Shown: piece after piece, positions 44,711 through 56,526 of the stretch
Layout of the letters: every line of letters begins with the position of its first letter
How positions within the stretch are numbered: the stretch's first letter is position 1
Assembly (NCBI GenBank): GCA_021030905.1
Contig: JAGFMI010000009.1
Coordinates: forward strand, 1,116,001-1,180,000
Length of the DNA: 64,000 nucleotides
From: Pyrenula massariospora
Lineage: Eukaryota; Ascomycota; Eurotiomycetes; Pyrenulales; Pyrenulaceae
Direction of reading: 5' to 3'
Position numbers and translations under genes: made by a program
The notes under the pieces: model-generated
Databases searched by the model: none
Told to the model about the DNA's origin: nothing
Seen by the model: only the letters and a program-made list of their open reading frames with translations

Positions 44711-45196
44711 ATGTAAATGACTGGCTACATCATCCAGTGCAGCGTCAAGTCTTGAGCAGGATCTGAAACATGTCACCAAACGCTACAACGGTTTGAAGAC
44801 TTTGAAATGTGAGATGAGCGGGAAGATTCAACGGGGGGAAAACACAACCAAATCAAGTCATGAAAAGGAGAATTTCGGAACCGGAGATTGAAATGACCCG
44901 CTGTTGGATTTGAAGGCGACGTCAAACTGCTATCGCCATGGCGGGCAACCACCACAACGCCGACTTATTTCTGCATCTGCCGACATGATGTCTTGCGGGG
45001 AAAAGATTCGGAATGAAGAGGCAACAGATACGCTGGATTTGGGGTGGACCAATTGCTCGGTATAAATTGTGGAAACAGTTGTTAGCTCTAAACCATATAT
45101 CATTGTCGCCTTTTGAAATGCAATAGGCTGCTTTGTAAAACAAATCGCCATACATGTGGAAAGCCTCCAAATAACTTTTGAAAAAACGCCTCGTTA
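44711..45196. other. intergenic
   Basis: About 490 bp; promoter remnant of the broken gene and 3' UTR of the four-TM gene. Nothing else recognised. Confidence 0.5.
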
Positions 45197-46166
45197 TCAT
45201 TTCTTCGTCCAAACCATCCAGCTCAGTCTGCCTTCTTTCGAAGTGCCCATCCGTCTCTGTAGACCCAACCGCCGATACGCCAACAACAAAGTCACCACAG
45301 TCAGCGTCGCCGCAACCGCCTCGGCGATGCTCACCGCCCAACTGCTCCCTTGCACCCTACACTGCCTCCTGAAATTCACGACCCCCTCAAAACTCTCCCG
45401 CAACTCCACCATATTCTGCCCCTTGCAACTCCACCCCCACAGGTCCCGACCGTCCTTTCCCGCCCTGTACGCCGAGGCGGTCGCGATCCAAACAGACGCG
45501 TGCGCCGCGAAGCTCGCGTAGGTCACGTACGTGACAGAATCGTGGGCGCGATTGGCGGCCTTGATGCCTTTCAGGTAGAATGCGACGACGATCAGGGAGC
45601 CGAAGAAGGTGACGATGGAGGAGGCGAGGAGGAGGTAGGTGGGCCAGGTCTTGGTGTCGTGGAACCACGGGCCGCGGGTGACGGGTCCGGAGGGCGTGGG
45701 GACTTCTCGGAGAGTGTGGCGCGTTTGGTAGAATATGACGAGCGTGAGGATCATGGTTGCGGCGGTGTAGGCGCTGAGCAGGACGGAGAGGAGGCGCGTG
45801 AACAGACGGAGGATTCGGATGCGGTACTTTAGAGACTGGGAGGAGATATGTTAGATTTAGCGGCTTCTCTAGACATTGTGGAGGAAATTTCTGATTGCTG
45901 TTTCTGAGTTCGAGGGGGTTTCATGAGCTTACTGCATCCTGCGCAACCATCATGTCGATATTCTCGCCTGACCCCATCTTGCTGTAGTCCATGGGCTCGA
46001 TGCTGGGTGAAGGTGAGGGCTGGTACGGGAGCGCGTTGTACGTCGTTTCTTGTCCAAAATTGAGTGAAGAGGGTTTGTTGCTTCTCGGGGACTGATACCC
46101 TGATGGCAAGGTAGAAGGCGACTTCAGAGGCGTTGGAAGGAGATTTTGCGTCTGCTGAGGGTCCAT
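45197..46166 (-). CDS. four-transmembrane (MARVEL-like) protein, uncharacterised
   Basis: Two exons, 45933-46166 and 45197-45835 (290 aa); intron 45836-45932 (97 nt, GTAAGC...CCCAG, phase 0). The cytosolic N-terminus (1-78) is Pro/Ser-rich. Four hydrophobic segments follow: LLSVLLSAYTAATMILTLVI (about 92-114), TYLLLASSIVTFFGSLIVVA, VTYVTYASFAAHASVWIATA and AEAVAATLTVVTLLLAY near the C-terminus. A conserved-looking extracellular loop has W/C residues (DLWGWSCKGQ, FRRQCRVQGSSW). The topology and lack of catalytic motifs resemble fungal MARVEL-domain proteins; the family name is an inference. The start at 46166 opens MDPQQTQNLLPTP. Confidence 0.75.
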
Positions 46167-47835
46167 GTTGACAAAGATTTTCCCACGTAATCTACACTGC
46201 GGTCATGACAAAGAAAGAAAGGTCAAGTAGAGGAACAGGTTAAAGGTCAGCACGAAGAGCGGAATCAGCTAAATTAAGCGTCTCCTTCGTTGGCAATCAT
46301 CATCACTTTGCAGCTTGATAGAAAGGCTTTTCCGCCCCCTGCTCTAAGGAGCGTGGCTTCAGCTTTTGGCGCAGTCTTACCTTTTGCGGCGAGACACTGG
46401 ACTCAAAATGTAAAGAGGCAGGCCAATAAGGGCATGTCTGGATATTCATGCCGTCCAAGTTGAGCGGCGATATGCAGCGGCAACTCTCATCAAGTGCTGA
46501 TGTGAGGCTGAGACCAGCGTGATGCTGCGGGGCGGAGGCTTCAAGCCGATGAAAGTGTTGGCGGTTTTACACTGTCAGCAAATTTGCATGGAGGCTAAGA
46601 GTCTAGCCCCATTTAGATAATGGCGCAGGTAAACATTTAATGCAGTAAATTACTATCTTCCTTTGCATAGTCATCTATCGGGGCACGCTTTGCAGCAACT
46701 TCATTTTCAAAAATCGCATTGAATTCGAGATGGTGTGAAAAGGCCGTGGGACGGCTTCAGGAGTGACCGATTGTATAATGGTTCCAGATGTGAAAACAGA
46801 TGTTGAATGAGACACTCACATTAAATGCCCCAAGGACAACGCACGCATGTACTTTTGACGGGTCTGCAAAAGCGAGCCATGTCCACGTTGGGGGAAAAAA
46901 GATAGACAGGAGCGAAAAGGTCTATGCCTGGGGCAGTAGTTGGGGCGTCCAAGAAATTGCCGTGGTGGGGCCAGCCTGACGCTTCAGGGGCCTTGGGGAG
47001 CCTCAGGCTCTCGGTGTGTAAGCAGACGTCGAATATGTTTATGCATCCTAAACTTCAGCGTTCCTTCGAGCACAGAAATCCAATATCCGGATAGCCTCAT
47101 TCGAGAATCCGATGCAAGCGGGAGCATGTTGAAAATGGCTCTCAAGCTTTCAAAGGGAAATAATGGGGTCGCGGAAAATTTCGTATTCGAAGCGCACGCA
47201 AAGCCGCCCAGACGAGTAACCTCGAACGGGAAATGGTGTCACCATTCAGTTACAGGTCGAAGATTCTCTCGATCCCATTCATCTCATCGTATCAGCTAGG
47301 GACAAACAACGCTCAGATACGACACGTATGAAGTTGTTTTCCTGTTAAAGATGGCATGTTGGGTTCTCAGAGCTGTCACGGTACTGCTCGCCCTCGGCGC
47401 CATCGAAGCTCCGACATCAGCTGCACGTTGAAGATCATAGAAGCTTAAAGCCCAGCAAAGATTAAAGGGCGATCCTAAGCTTCCTGATATCTAGGACGAT
47501 TTCCGGAGTCCGAATTACCAATCAGATTGAAGGAGAGGGTTACGATCCGTCAGATTCCCCGGATCAACCCAGAGCAGTATGCAGTGACGAGCTAACGACA
47601 CATGACCCCATATTCATCTAGCAGCAGCAAACTTTGGCCTCCGCGGGACTCCAAGGGTCCATCTCTTCTCCCCAAGCCTCAGCGAAGCCCCCACGTATTC
47701 GGGACACGATCTCTATGGATTTCTCAAAGGTGGAAAATCACGGAGCGCTGCACTGGGGCACCCAATCAGGCTTGGCGCCGCGGCCGGACATCGGCATTGT
47801 GGACCCCGATCTATCGAAGGCCAGCGACACTCACG
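46167..47835. other. intergenic
   Basis: About 1.7 kb. A frame with good splice signals may lie at 47500-47835 (GTATGC...GCTAAC...TAG around 47579-47624), possibly upstream exons of the next gene, but no start codon could be fixed. Otherwise nothing recognised. Confidence 0.35.
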
Positions 47836-48292
47836 ATGGCGATTGCCGGATCTATGGACGGGCACGACGAAAATGGACAGCCAGCGGCGCAGAAGCGACG
47901 CTGCTTCGACAACTCACGCATCGACATGGTCACATCGTCTTCAGCAACATGTCCGTAACCGACATTCTTATCAGAACCGACCGCATGGAGACTTTCTGAG
48001 AAGCTTCAGAAAGCCCAAAGTCTCTGCACGGATACCTTCGATCGGACCTCAAAGCTGCATAGCCAAGAAGGCTAACTACGAAGATCCACCTTGACACGCT
48101 CGATGTTCTGTTTTGGCGCCGCGAAACTCTAACCTTCTTCAATAGCAATCCTAAAGTCAGCTTCGGAGACTTTTCTCTTACCTGGACTTCAGTACCACCT
48201 CCCAAACCGTCGAGAAAGAGCTTTGGTAAATCACCAACTCCTACAGCTTGACCTCTTCGGCATTTGCAAAGAATTCTCAGCTTGTTTACAGG

Positions 48293-49087
48293 ATGCAGTA
48301 CTTGAACTTCCTTCCACTTTTTCAGCCTCTCGTCCGTAACAGGGAAGATATCCAGGCTCTCAAGGAGATCCTGGCAAAGCAGCACGCCGTCATAACACGA
48401 TTCGGTCTCCCTGAATTCAAAGAATCTTGCGGAAACGAGGCTGATCTAGAAGACCTCATGAAGAGTGACACCGTGGACAAGCTCCTGAAGCAAATTGGGG
48501 AAGAAGTCATTGAACAGGTGAGGACAATGAAGCTACCCAGACACGAGTGTCAATTTTTCTGTTATGACATTATCGAGTTCTTGAAATCACATTACGATCC
48601 CTCGGGAAGGGGAGAATGGCGATGGAAGACCCGTAAAGAAGAGAGGGAGATGGAAGAGAGAAGAAGGATGAGACAAGAACAGAAGGTGAAGGCTACTGCG
48701 GATCAATTAGACTCTCAGACGGGTTCTGGAAGTGCGTCTCCGACAACTAAGAGACCCTTGGATTCTGATCCTGGCAACAATTCTGATGAGAATCAGTCAA
48801 AGCGTCCGAAGCAACAGGAAGCACTTGGTGATGGAGAACTTGACGCGAAGGCCTCGGAAGTACCTTCGAGGAACAAAACCCCGCCTCCAGCCCAGGAAAA
48901 TCGGGAAAGTGAATCGAGACCGACAGAGAACAGACCACCCAGCGCAGCGAATTCGCTTCAACCAGCCGATCTCAGATACCCATCCAACATATCTCCGATG
49001 AACTTGCCCCCGGCTATAGACCAAGGAAGTCGCTCTTCTATCGAGAGAAATGGCAGTCCACTCTTGGAAAAACGCCGAGGACGATAG
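48293..49087 (+). CDS. uncharacterised protein, last exon(s) of a gene with unclear 5' structure
   Basis: An open frame of 264 codons from ATG 48293. Helical N-terminal part (PLVRNREDIQALKEILAKQH, then GEEVIEQVRTMKLPRHECQF, CYDIIEFLKSHYDPSGRGEW), a charged E/R-rich coil (KTRKEEREMEERRRMRQEQ), then a disordered Ser/Pro/Glu-rich tail with a nuclear-localisation-like KRPKQQ. The true start is probably upstream: frames between 47836 and 48290 also look coding, for example FLLPGLQYHLPNRRERAL in another frame, with a CTAAC branch and TAG acceptor at 48140-48154 and a CAG acceptor near 48325. I could not settle one exon chain, so the first residues here may be intronic. Family not recognised. Confidence 0.5.
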   Translation: MQYLNFLPLFQPLVRNREDIQALKEILAKQHAVITRFGLPEFKESCGNEADLEDLMKSDTVDKLLKQIGEEVIEQVRTMKLPRHECQFFCYDIIEFLKSHYDPSGRGEWRWKTRKEEREMEERRRMRQEQKVKATADQLDSQTGSGSASPTTKRPLDSDPGNNSDENQSKRPKQQEALGDGELDAKASEVPSRNKTPPPAQENRESESRPTENRPPSAANSLQPADLRYPSNISPMNLPPAIDQGSRSSIERNGSPLLEKRRGR

Positions 49088-50741
49088 AGCTCTGACAGAT
49101 GCTCAAGCTGATCTTTACCATCGTGTCTCAGCACAGGGCATGACGGCTCGTTGACGAGCTATGTCAACTGGAAAGGGCGTTCACAAAGCTTGATATGTCT
49201 TTGGAAGCTGGCAGACCAATGAACCTGTGGGACTCGATTCAGCCTTTTCCTACGAGCAATAGAGATTCTTGCTCGTGGCTGAAATTGTTTGCTAAGAGGC
49301 GTGGATGTGTTAAGCGGCCCTGAAATTGTCAATATGAAGCGTGGACTGTGAGCGCCTGATCTCGGGATTTTGATATTTCCCATGTCTTGTTAGCGACCAC
49401 ATTGTCAGTGTCTAGCATCGCGAAGAAGCAGCGTCGCCCTTGTGGCAATATAGGGGGATAGGGTGAACGAACCGTCTAACTTGGGGTGATTCTTATAGCT
49501 GTAGAGCTGTTCAGCAGCTCGAGTTGATTACAGCCACTGTGTGGCAATAAGACTTAATATTATACCCTTTTCCGGAATTCACCGACCAACTACCAACCGT
49601 CCCAAGCATACCCTCCTCACGCACGACGTATCTGAACATCGATCCCGCCTCCGGCCGTATGTGCCAACGTACGTACCCCGGGGCCGCAAACACACAAACT
49701 CTGCCCCCGCCCCCATCCCATCCGCAACAGGCAATCAAGCACCTCTAATCGTGTCGAGCGACCTCCTCGCCGTACGACGGGGACATGGCAAACTTTGCGG
49801 CTGAAGGAGATCGTGGTGATCCTTTTTGGGGGTGGGAATTCTCCGATTCGGGCTGGATCATTGGCGGGGGTCGGTGACAGGGGGTAATACTTGGTTTTTT
49901 TTTTCAGCTAGAAGGCCCCCCGGGAGGGGCAAGTGTCAAGAGCATTTCCTCTCCGGCTCTGGCGGTGAATATTGCGGCCCTAAGCTCGCGCGATAGTGGA
50001 TATGCGGTTAGTGGCGTCCGGATGACTTTTAGATATTGTCTGGTAGGGGCTGGTTAGCTGGATAGGTGAGGGTCGCCCTGCTGAGTGCTGCTACGGCCTG
50101 TACATAGAGTAGAGTGTTGGATGGGGTCCTAGCAGCTGTATTTGAATTTTGGCTTCTTCGTCACTAAGATTGTTCTTTATTTGGACGTTAAGCTGAAATG
50201 TCCCGCGTGATTCAGGTATTACCAGGTTGGCAGATTTAATACTTATTCAGTTTCGATGAGGTTGATATCAGCAGAGGGTAAGTAGTATGTAATTATCTAA
50301 TATCCATTTTAATGCTGGTGTATAAATAAATAGAATACTACTATCTATTTTTTTTCTGAGGCTATTAACTGCGCTATCAGTTTCCTCTGCTTCTTTATTT
50401 CTGCTTTCTGTTCCTTCATTTTATATTGTTATTCTATTTGCTTGCCCCGCTACTCTAATCTATGAAATTAATTGCTTCGCTCAGTTCGGCGCTGCACTGA
50501 TTGTCTGTGTAAGCAAAAGAAACAGCGCGGAACTCTCTGGAGCATGGCCGGCGGGGTAGCCTACATGCTCGGTCTTCAGGAATCAAGAGGTAAGGCCGGA
50601 GGCCTCACCTCACCTAGTACAACTAAGCCTTACAACACTATCTAGTCCATATGTATATAAAATATTCCAGCGGCCGTTTCTTGCATCCTCATTTAGTAAG
50701 TAATTTAAAGTATCCCGCCATTGTCTTCTAGACAAACGATA
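49088..50741. other. intergenic, partly AT-rich
   Basis: About 1.65 kb with no convincing gene. The stretch 50160-50480 is AT-rich, and its minus strand reads SAELSEAINFID then stops, which could be a decayed mobile-element relic. The lead is weak. Confidence 0.4.
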
Positions 50742-53676
50742 CTACTGTCGGAAGATATGAGACCAAATCGCCTCCGGATTCTCACACATTTCTGCCGTGA
50801 GCGATATGTGTGGTCTCAGTCTTTCACAGGCTCGGATGATGTCCCACAGTAGCATATCTTTCAGGTGATCCTTCAGTGCCGGACTTCGTGGCGGACAATC
50901 TTGCAAAGTATCAATGCAAAGAAAAAGTTCACATGGTAACGCTTGTAAGCTCGTGAGGCATACAGATAGTTCCAAGAAGTCTGCGGGTTGTGCAGCTTGC
51001 ACGAACAATGGCGTCACATCCAGTTCACATCCTGACCAGAACATGTGGCGGAGAATTGATATCTCAGTAGGCCAATGTGCCTGACGAACGACGAGTGAAA
51101 GGAGATTGTTCCTCGAACCCGTGAAATGATGTCTGCATTCCACTAGTGCTAATATCAGTTGAATATATGCGAGCTCCCGCTGACGTAAGGGAAGGCTATA
51201 GTTGAGATCTCGATTTAGAAGATCAAGGACTCGAGGGCGCCTCAATCTGGACATAATAGTGTCGTCGCACGAGATCATTGTCCTAATGATCTCAACTCTA
51301 CGCTCATAGATTGCTGTTTCAATAGGTGAAAGCCTGTTTGGGTTGAAGCCGTGCGTCCATGGCGAGCAACCATTTTGCATGAGTACACGTACCGCATCGA
51401 AGTTGTCTCCGGAGACGGCATCGTGCAAAAGAAGACGTCCACCTTGCTTGTGTATAGACTCAGGGTGAATGTCCTTTTCTTGAATGTTGGAGAGTAGGAG
51501 CAACAAAATTCGAGGGTTTTCCATAGCCAGATGCATTGCTGTAGAGCCGTCAGTTGAACATATTTCAAGTACAGAGGCACCTCTTGCAAGCAGACGCTTC
51601 ACAACCGCAAAATTACCTGCAATAACGGCAGTACAAAGTGGAGGAAGACCCATGTCCGTGCGCAGGTGGATGTCTGTCTCACTGTACAAGAGCAAAAGCA
51701 GCGCTATACGACTTTTTTGCATGCTTAGTTGTAAAGGGGGTATTCCCCCAGGGCCGATGAAGTTGATATTCGCGCCTTCATCAAGGGCTTCGGCAACACC
51801 ACGAAAATTGTTTTGGACAATCGCCTGATGGAATTTTTCATCGATTGCAAGAGCCTCTGCGGCTGTATATGTGGTTCGAAGAAGCCGGGAAGAGCGCGGT
51901 AGATATTTTGGCTTATCATTCAAGAACGGCTCTACGTCCATCTTAAGTTCCGGATCAAGCAGAAATCCAGAGTCAGCTTGTACAGTGATACAAGCTGTGG
52001 AGTTCATCGCAGCCCGCACGTTGGTGCTTATTGCGGTTGTGAGATCCTTTAAACTGATACCTATCGTTTGCTGGTCGTCATTCTCCGAGGCTACCTGCTC
52101 GCTTTTTTCCACGCTTTCAAGACGTATGACGATATGGCCAAAATTTCCGCTTTCTTCTGCTTGGCTTGAGCGAGGGCTTTTTGACCCAGTTTTAGTTCGA
52201 ACGGAGACGGCTTTACCAGCTTGGAATTTTTGAGCTGGTATCGTGTCAATGATACAGTTATCACGATAGATTGTTGTCGGTACACTGCTTCTTGCTAGAC
52301 TCGGACTTATGCTATTCCGAGTTGAGTCTGTGTACCCAGACCATGTCGAGTCTCTTAAGTCGCCGGGTAGAAAAAAGTGCTGATCAGATCCGCAACCAGA
52401 GGCGGAACTACTACATGGGGCCAGCGGTAAGGGTGGAATAGGTGGTATAAGTGCGTCTAGAGTATCTGGCGGCGATTGATTAGTAGCGCCTGGAAAGTAG
52501 GCAATCTGGATGATGTCCGAAGCTCGTGTTGGATCATTTGAAGCGGTTGAATGAACCGAGTGGGTCGAGCGCCTGTGCTCTTGATGTCTGTCCACTTGAC
52601 CGAGGTCGGAGACATTGTTGTTGCGCTTGTTTAAATTGGAATCTTTGTTGGAAGTATTTCTCTGCTGAGCATGCTTCATTGCGGACGTGTAGGTTTCAGA
52701 TGAAGTCTCACGAAAGCTGCGGAATAAGGATCGTGTTAGCCGGCCAAGTAAAGGTCTCTTGCCGGATGCAGAGGCGCTTGGATAAATTTGCCGAGGGCTT
52801 TGCGAGGAAGAAGATACGGATGAGCTAGAGGTAGGCTGAGAAAGGTAGCTCTGGTCGCGGTCCACAGAATTTTGGGCACCAGGGCCTTTGGCAGGTGGTG
52901 CCGCTCTTGTACTAGCTTTGGATCTGGCTGCACGATTACCGCTTTGAAGCCTGTCGTAGATCTGTCTCTTGTAGACTGGGGCAGAGAAACAAAGTGTGTC
53001 GAAATCAAATACCCGTTCCGACATTATGCTTCTTGGTCGTTTAGACATGGTATCAAAAGTGGCGTAGCTCTGCCTAGAGGAAAGAAGCCCAGATTCGTAG
53101 AGAGTCCAGGCGCTTTCCTCGTCTTTGCGAAAGACGACTTCGCTCTCTTGGAGAGCAATGACTTGAGCGCTCGGTGATGGTCTAGATTGGATGAGCTTGG
53201 AATGGACATCTCCGGTGCGGTCTAACTCACATCTTCGCAACGGCCAACAGCAGGTGGAGAGATGAGATGTGTAAATTCAACCTGTGGCAATGGTCATTCA
53301 ATGCCCCTTGGTGAGAGGCAAGTCTGGCCCGTGCTATCGCTTGACGCCACGGCGGTATCTCTGCTGTAGGGCTAAAACTTTGCAGGTCTTCCATCAGAGC
53401 TTGCAAATAGACTTCACCAATCTCGATATGTTTAAGGAGTTGATCGCAAGTCGGCCCCATTCCTGGTTGATTGCTCGTGACACTTGAGGCCCACTCTTCA
53501 ATGCGGCTCCATGCTGCTTCCAGAGCTTGACAAGTCCCGATCATGCACCAGATACTTTTCTCAGCTTGCCTGTACCGAGACGCGTAGGTCGTTAATAACT
53601 CGGTAATTTTGGCAGCAAAACTGGCTAAGGCGAGAGAGCCGCTCGTTATGCCGATGATGGCGGAAGCTGGTTCCAT
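50742..53676 (-). CDS. Helo-like N-terminal domain plus ankyrin-repeat protein
   Basis: Two exons, 53231-53676 and 50742-53181 (961 aa); intron 53182-53230 (49 nt, GTGAGT...CTAG). Residues 1-150 (MEPASAIIGITSGSLALASF, then AAKITELLTTYASRYRQAEK) match the Helo-like/fungal STAND N-terminal domain found in NLR-type and ankyrin proteins. A long disordered Ser/Arg-rich region follows (about 170-590). Ankyrin-type repeats occupy about 594-790, e.g. GLPPLCTAVIAGNFAVVKRL, GSTAMHLAME and LLLHDAVSGDNFDAVRVLMQ. The C-terminal 170 residues are helical and Cys/Leu-rich. No NACHT or NB-ARC module is present, so it is an ankyrin protein with an NLR-type head rather than a full NLR. Possible roles in non-self recognition or signalling are inferred from the domain family only. 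Confidence 0.85.
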
Positions 53677-54989
53677 GGCTGGCTTTCCACGATCAAGCTG
53701 CCTGGATTCCCCTACCAGCGGTGCTTAAGTGTTGCTAAACGCAAAAGCGCACAAATTGAAGCTAAGGAGAAAGAGATGAAATTTTCGACTTACGATGAAG
53801 ACGCCTTCAAAGCGGGATCAGCGACCAGCCATGGAAGCTCTGGGCGCACTATGAGGCTTTCACAGCCTCGTCGTAGAACTGTAGGTTACTTTCAGCCGGC
53901 GACCTGAGCAGGCACTTCAGGGCAGCCACTGGAATAACCATCCTGTCATGCGGCCATGCCAGGACCCCCAGCACCGACTATCTAGGTCATGGAACACATA
54001 CATGTCGTATAGTCTCCAGATTCGAGGTTGGTATCGCAGCGAACGATTATCGTCCTCGGAACCATCGTCTTTACGCTTAGAATACTCTATAGAGATATCC
54101 CTATTCTTTCTGCCTGTTATCACCTGCTTATTCTCTCCCTTATCCCTTAAATATCGATAAATGGCGACTTATCCGCAGCCCCCACTTTTGTCATCTGTCG
54201 ATCTGTTTACTATGCATCACCAAAATTTTGAAAGCTTCATAATGGTCGCAAACAACAAACAACTGCTCGATTCCAATGGTTATAACAGTTTCTGAATCAC
54301 AAGAGCTTGGAAGGGGTCTTCGTGCCAAAAACCCCACCCCAAAAGCCTCTGAGGCCGTCGTGCGGCGCCTTAAACTTAAGAGGCATATATCACCACAACG
54401 ATGTAAAGCCATCCACAAGACACCTTTAAGTAAGCCACTACTTCTTCTAAATAAGAAATGAAAGACTTCAGGACGAATCAAAGTGAAGTATTCACAAGAT
54501 ACAAGCAAGGAACTTCCAGAATATTACACATAGGACCCTTGAAAGGGTCGAGCAAACCTGTATGCGCATATCAATCCTGAGGACCCTCTCCCAATATTTG
54601 AATTATTCTACCCACCTAAACTTTTTGAGCGTGGGTGAGAAGCGTCATCTCGGGCTGGGTGTTGGAATACCCAGGTTGCGACGAGACGAGGTGGGTGAAG
54701 GGCGGCGACATTTTTTATGTTACCCGGAGCGGCAGATGTGCTGATCTACTCTAGTTTTTTGGAGACGGGGGGTTGGGACTGCGCCGCAGTTTGTGGGGAG
54801 GGGAGAGTGTGGAGGAGCTGGGTGGGGGGTTCTAGATAAGAGATTCTCTAAGCATCTATTATGGTCTCTGCCTAATGCTGTGTCTTTTTTGTCTAATACC
54901 GCGCTATGCCCGGGGGAGTTCTGAGGTCCTCGAGTCTCGTATGCGCGTGCTCTTTGGTGTCTCCTGGTTCTTGTTACTGTGTCGGGTAT
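53677..54989. other. intergenic
   Basis: About 1.3 kb between the ankyrin gene start and the 3' end of the methyltransferase gene. Short frames only; no gene, tRNA or repeat recognised. Confidence 0.5.
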
Positions 54990-55923
54990 TTATTTTCCCT
55001 TATTTTCCTTTTCACTCTTTTCCCCTTGCGGCCGTAGAGCCCACATCTTCACCTCAAACAGCCCCAAGCCTTTTGGAAATCCCCTCTGCACTTCCTCTCT
55101 CACCACCTTCAACCCCGCTCCTGCGAAAATTCTTCTCCAACTCCGTTCGCTCCGCGTTACCGAGCTGTCCACCTCATCGTATAGATCCTCTCCCACAGCA
55201 TTGCTCCCTATGTTTTCCTTGACTACGATCCAGCCGATCTGGGAGAGGGATGCGGAGATGCGACGTAGGTACGCGATCAAGGCGGTATCGGGGAGGTGGC
55301 CCAGGCACCATTGATTCCAAATGAGATCATAGGTCTGGGAGGGCTGAAAGTTTTCGAGAGGAAGGGTGTGGATGACACCGAGAGTGCCTGTGGGCTTTTC
55401 GGTCGGTTTGAGGGCGGCGGCTTGGTTGCGAACGGTGTCTGTGAACTGCGCAACGGGTTCGACGATGTCGACAGTGGCAGCAAAATGGAGGAGGAGGCCA
55501 AACGTTATGCGGCCGATGCCAGCGCCGGAGTCGAGAGCGCGGGTTAAGCGTAGCCGTTTCGGTGTTGGGGAGTCTGAAGGTGGAGGGTAGGCTGAACGCA
55601 AGAGCTTGGACAGAAAGGTGCGAGAGCCGCGAAGATCAATCACTGAGACTTGTGGGAAGCCGCCGAGCATGCCATTCACCTAAATGTGGTGCGGAGATCA
55701 GTATGCGATCAAGGGAAGCTGGACATAGAGGTAAAAGGAGGTTTGTGCTTACATCGGCCGACACTGATTCCCAGTAAGCTATCGAAGCGTTAGGATTGAT
55801 GAGAGAAGAGGCAGTTGGAGCTTTCGTTACGGAAGGTTTCTCGTGAATGTCATCTTGGGTGAGTTTTTCGTTGTCGCGTAAAGGCCGAGCAATCGACGTG
55901 CTGGGCGGTGGGATGGGATCCAT
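54990..55923 (-). CDS. TAE1: protein alpha-N-terminal methyltransferase NTM1/Tae1
   Basis: S-adenosylmethionine-dependent enzyme that methylates the N-terminal X-Pro-Lys of ribosomal and other proteins. Exons are 55753-55923 and 54990-55679 (286 aa); intron 55680-55752 (73 nt). Splicing rebuilds the family's N-terminal block: YWESVSAD / VNGMLGGFPQVSVIDLRGS. The SAM-binding motif LDSGAGIGRI is at about 106-115, VDIVEPVAQF gives the acidic ribose-binding residue, and YDLIWNQWCLGHLPD, then IGWIVVKEN and DEVDSSVTRS are the remaining family motifs around the substrate groove. Slightly longer than yeast Tae1 (232 aa) because of a disordered N-terminus. Divergent from the aldehyde dehydrogenase gene; housekeeping. 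Confidence 0.92.
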
Positions 55924-56526
55924 GTCACGTTTAAGCTCGAGAGCTTGTTACTGTCATAATGGTAAAAGAATCATTGTGGGACCGGTCCTGTCTGGCGTCC
56001 GAAGCGTGACACGTCCGAAATAATTGAGTGAAGTTGGTGCAAAGAGCTCAATTCGGGGTGCTGTCATTGTGCATAAGAAGCTATGGGCAACGACGCAGCC
56101 TCGGCACCAAATATTCGGCTTAGCGACGGTGCTCTATGCCGAAGAGGGCAAGCCTTTCCGGCGTTATCATGGGCTCGACCAGCTCCAAAACCACGATAGC
56201 AAGAAGAAATGTGAGAGCGGGGAAATGGCATAGAAGAGGAACCCTCCTCCGTTCGCCTGACTCGCACCCATCCTGGTTGAGGGTTATTCTATTTAATGAT
56301 TAAGTCGTGCTGTACGTTGACTTCAATTCTCCATAGTTCACGTTTGTCTTTCCCACGCGCCTTAAGCTACCCTTCGAGAAGAGCATCGTTCCACTGTCCA
56401 TCACGATCCTCACCTTGCACTCCCTCCAGCTTTCCAGTCTGTTTCAAATTTCTTCTACCCGTTCAATCGCATATCAAGACTTGCTTTAGACCTCTAAGCC
56501 GCAGCTTTAACACGTCATCCTCCAAC
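55924..56526. promoter_or_regulatory. divergent promoter, NTM1 / aldehyde dehydrogenase
   Basis: About 600 bp between the two starts if the aldehyde dehydrogenase begins at 56527. The part 56296-56526 is open in frame with the enzyme and could encode an N-terminal extension. Confidence 0.45.

Noticed and set aside
44922-45341. 139-codon minus-strand frame next to the broken maleylacetate reductase
   Set aside because: It overlaps the last exon of the four-TM gene in another frame and lacks any domain; it is a shadow frame.
47634-48385. Frames on both strands proposed as separate genes
   Set aside because: They overlap in several registers; at best they contain exons of the gene ending at 49087, and no start or exon chain could be fixed.
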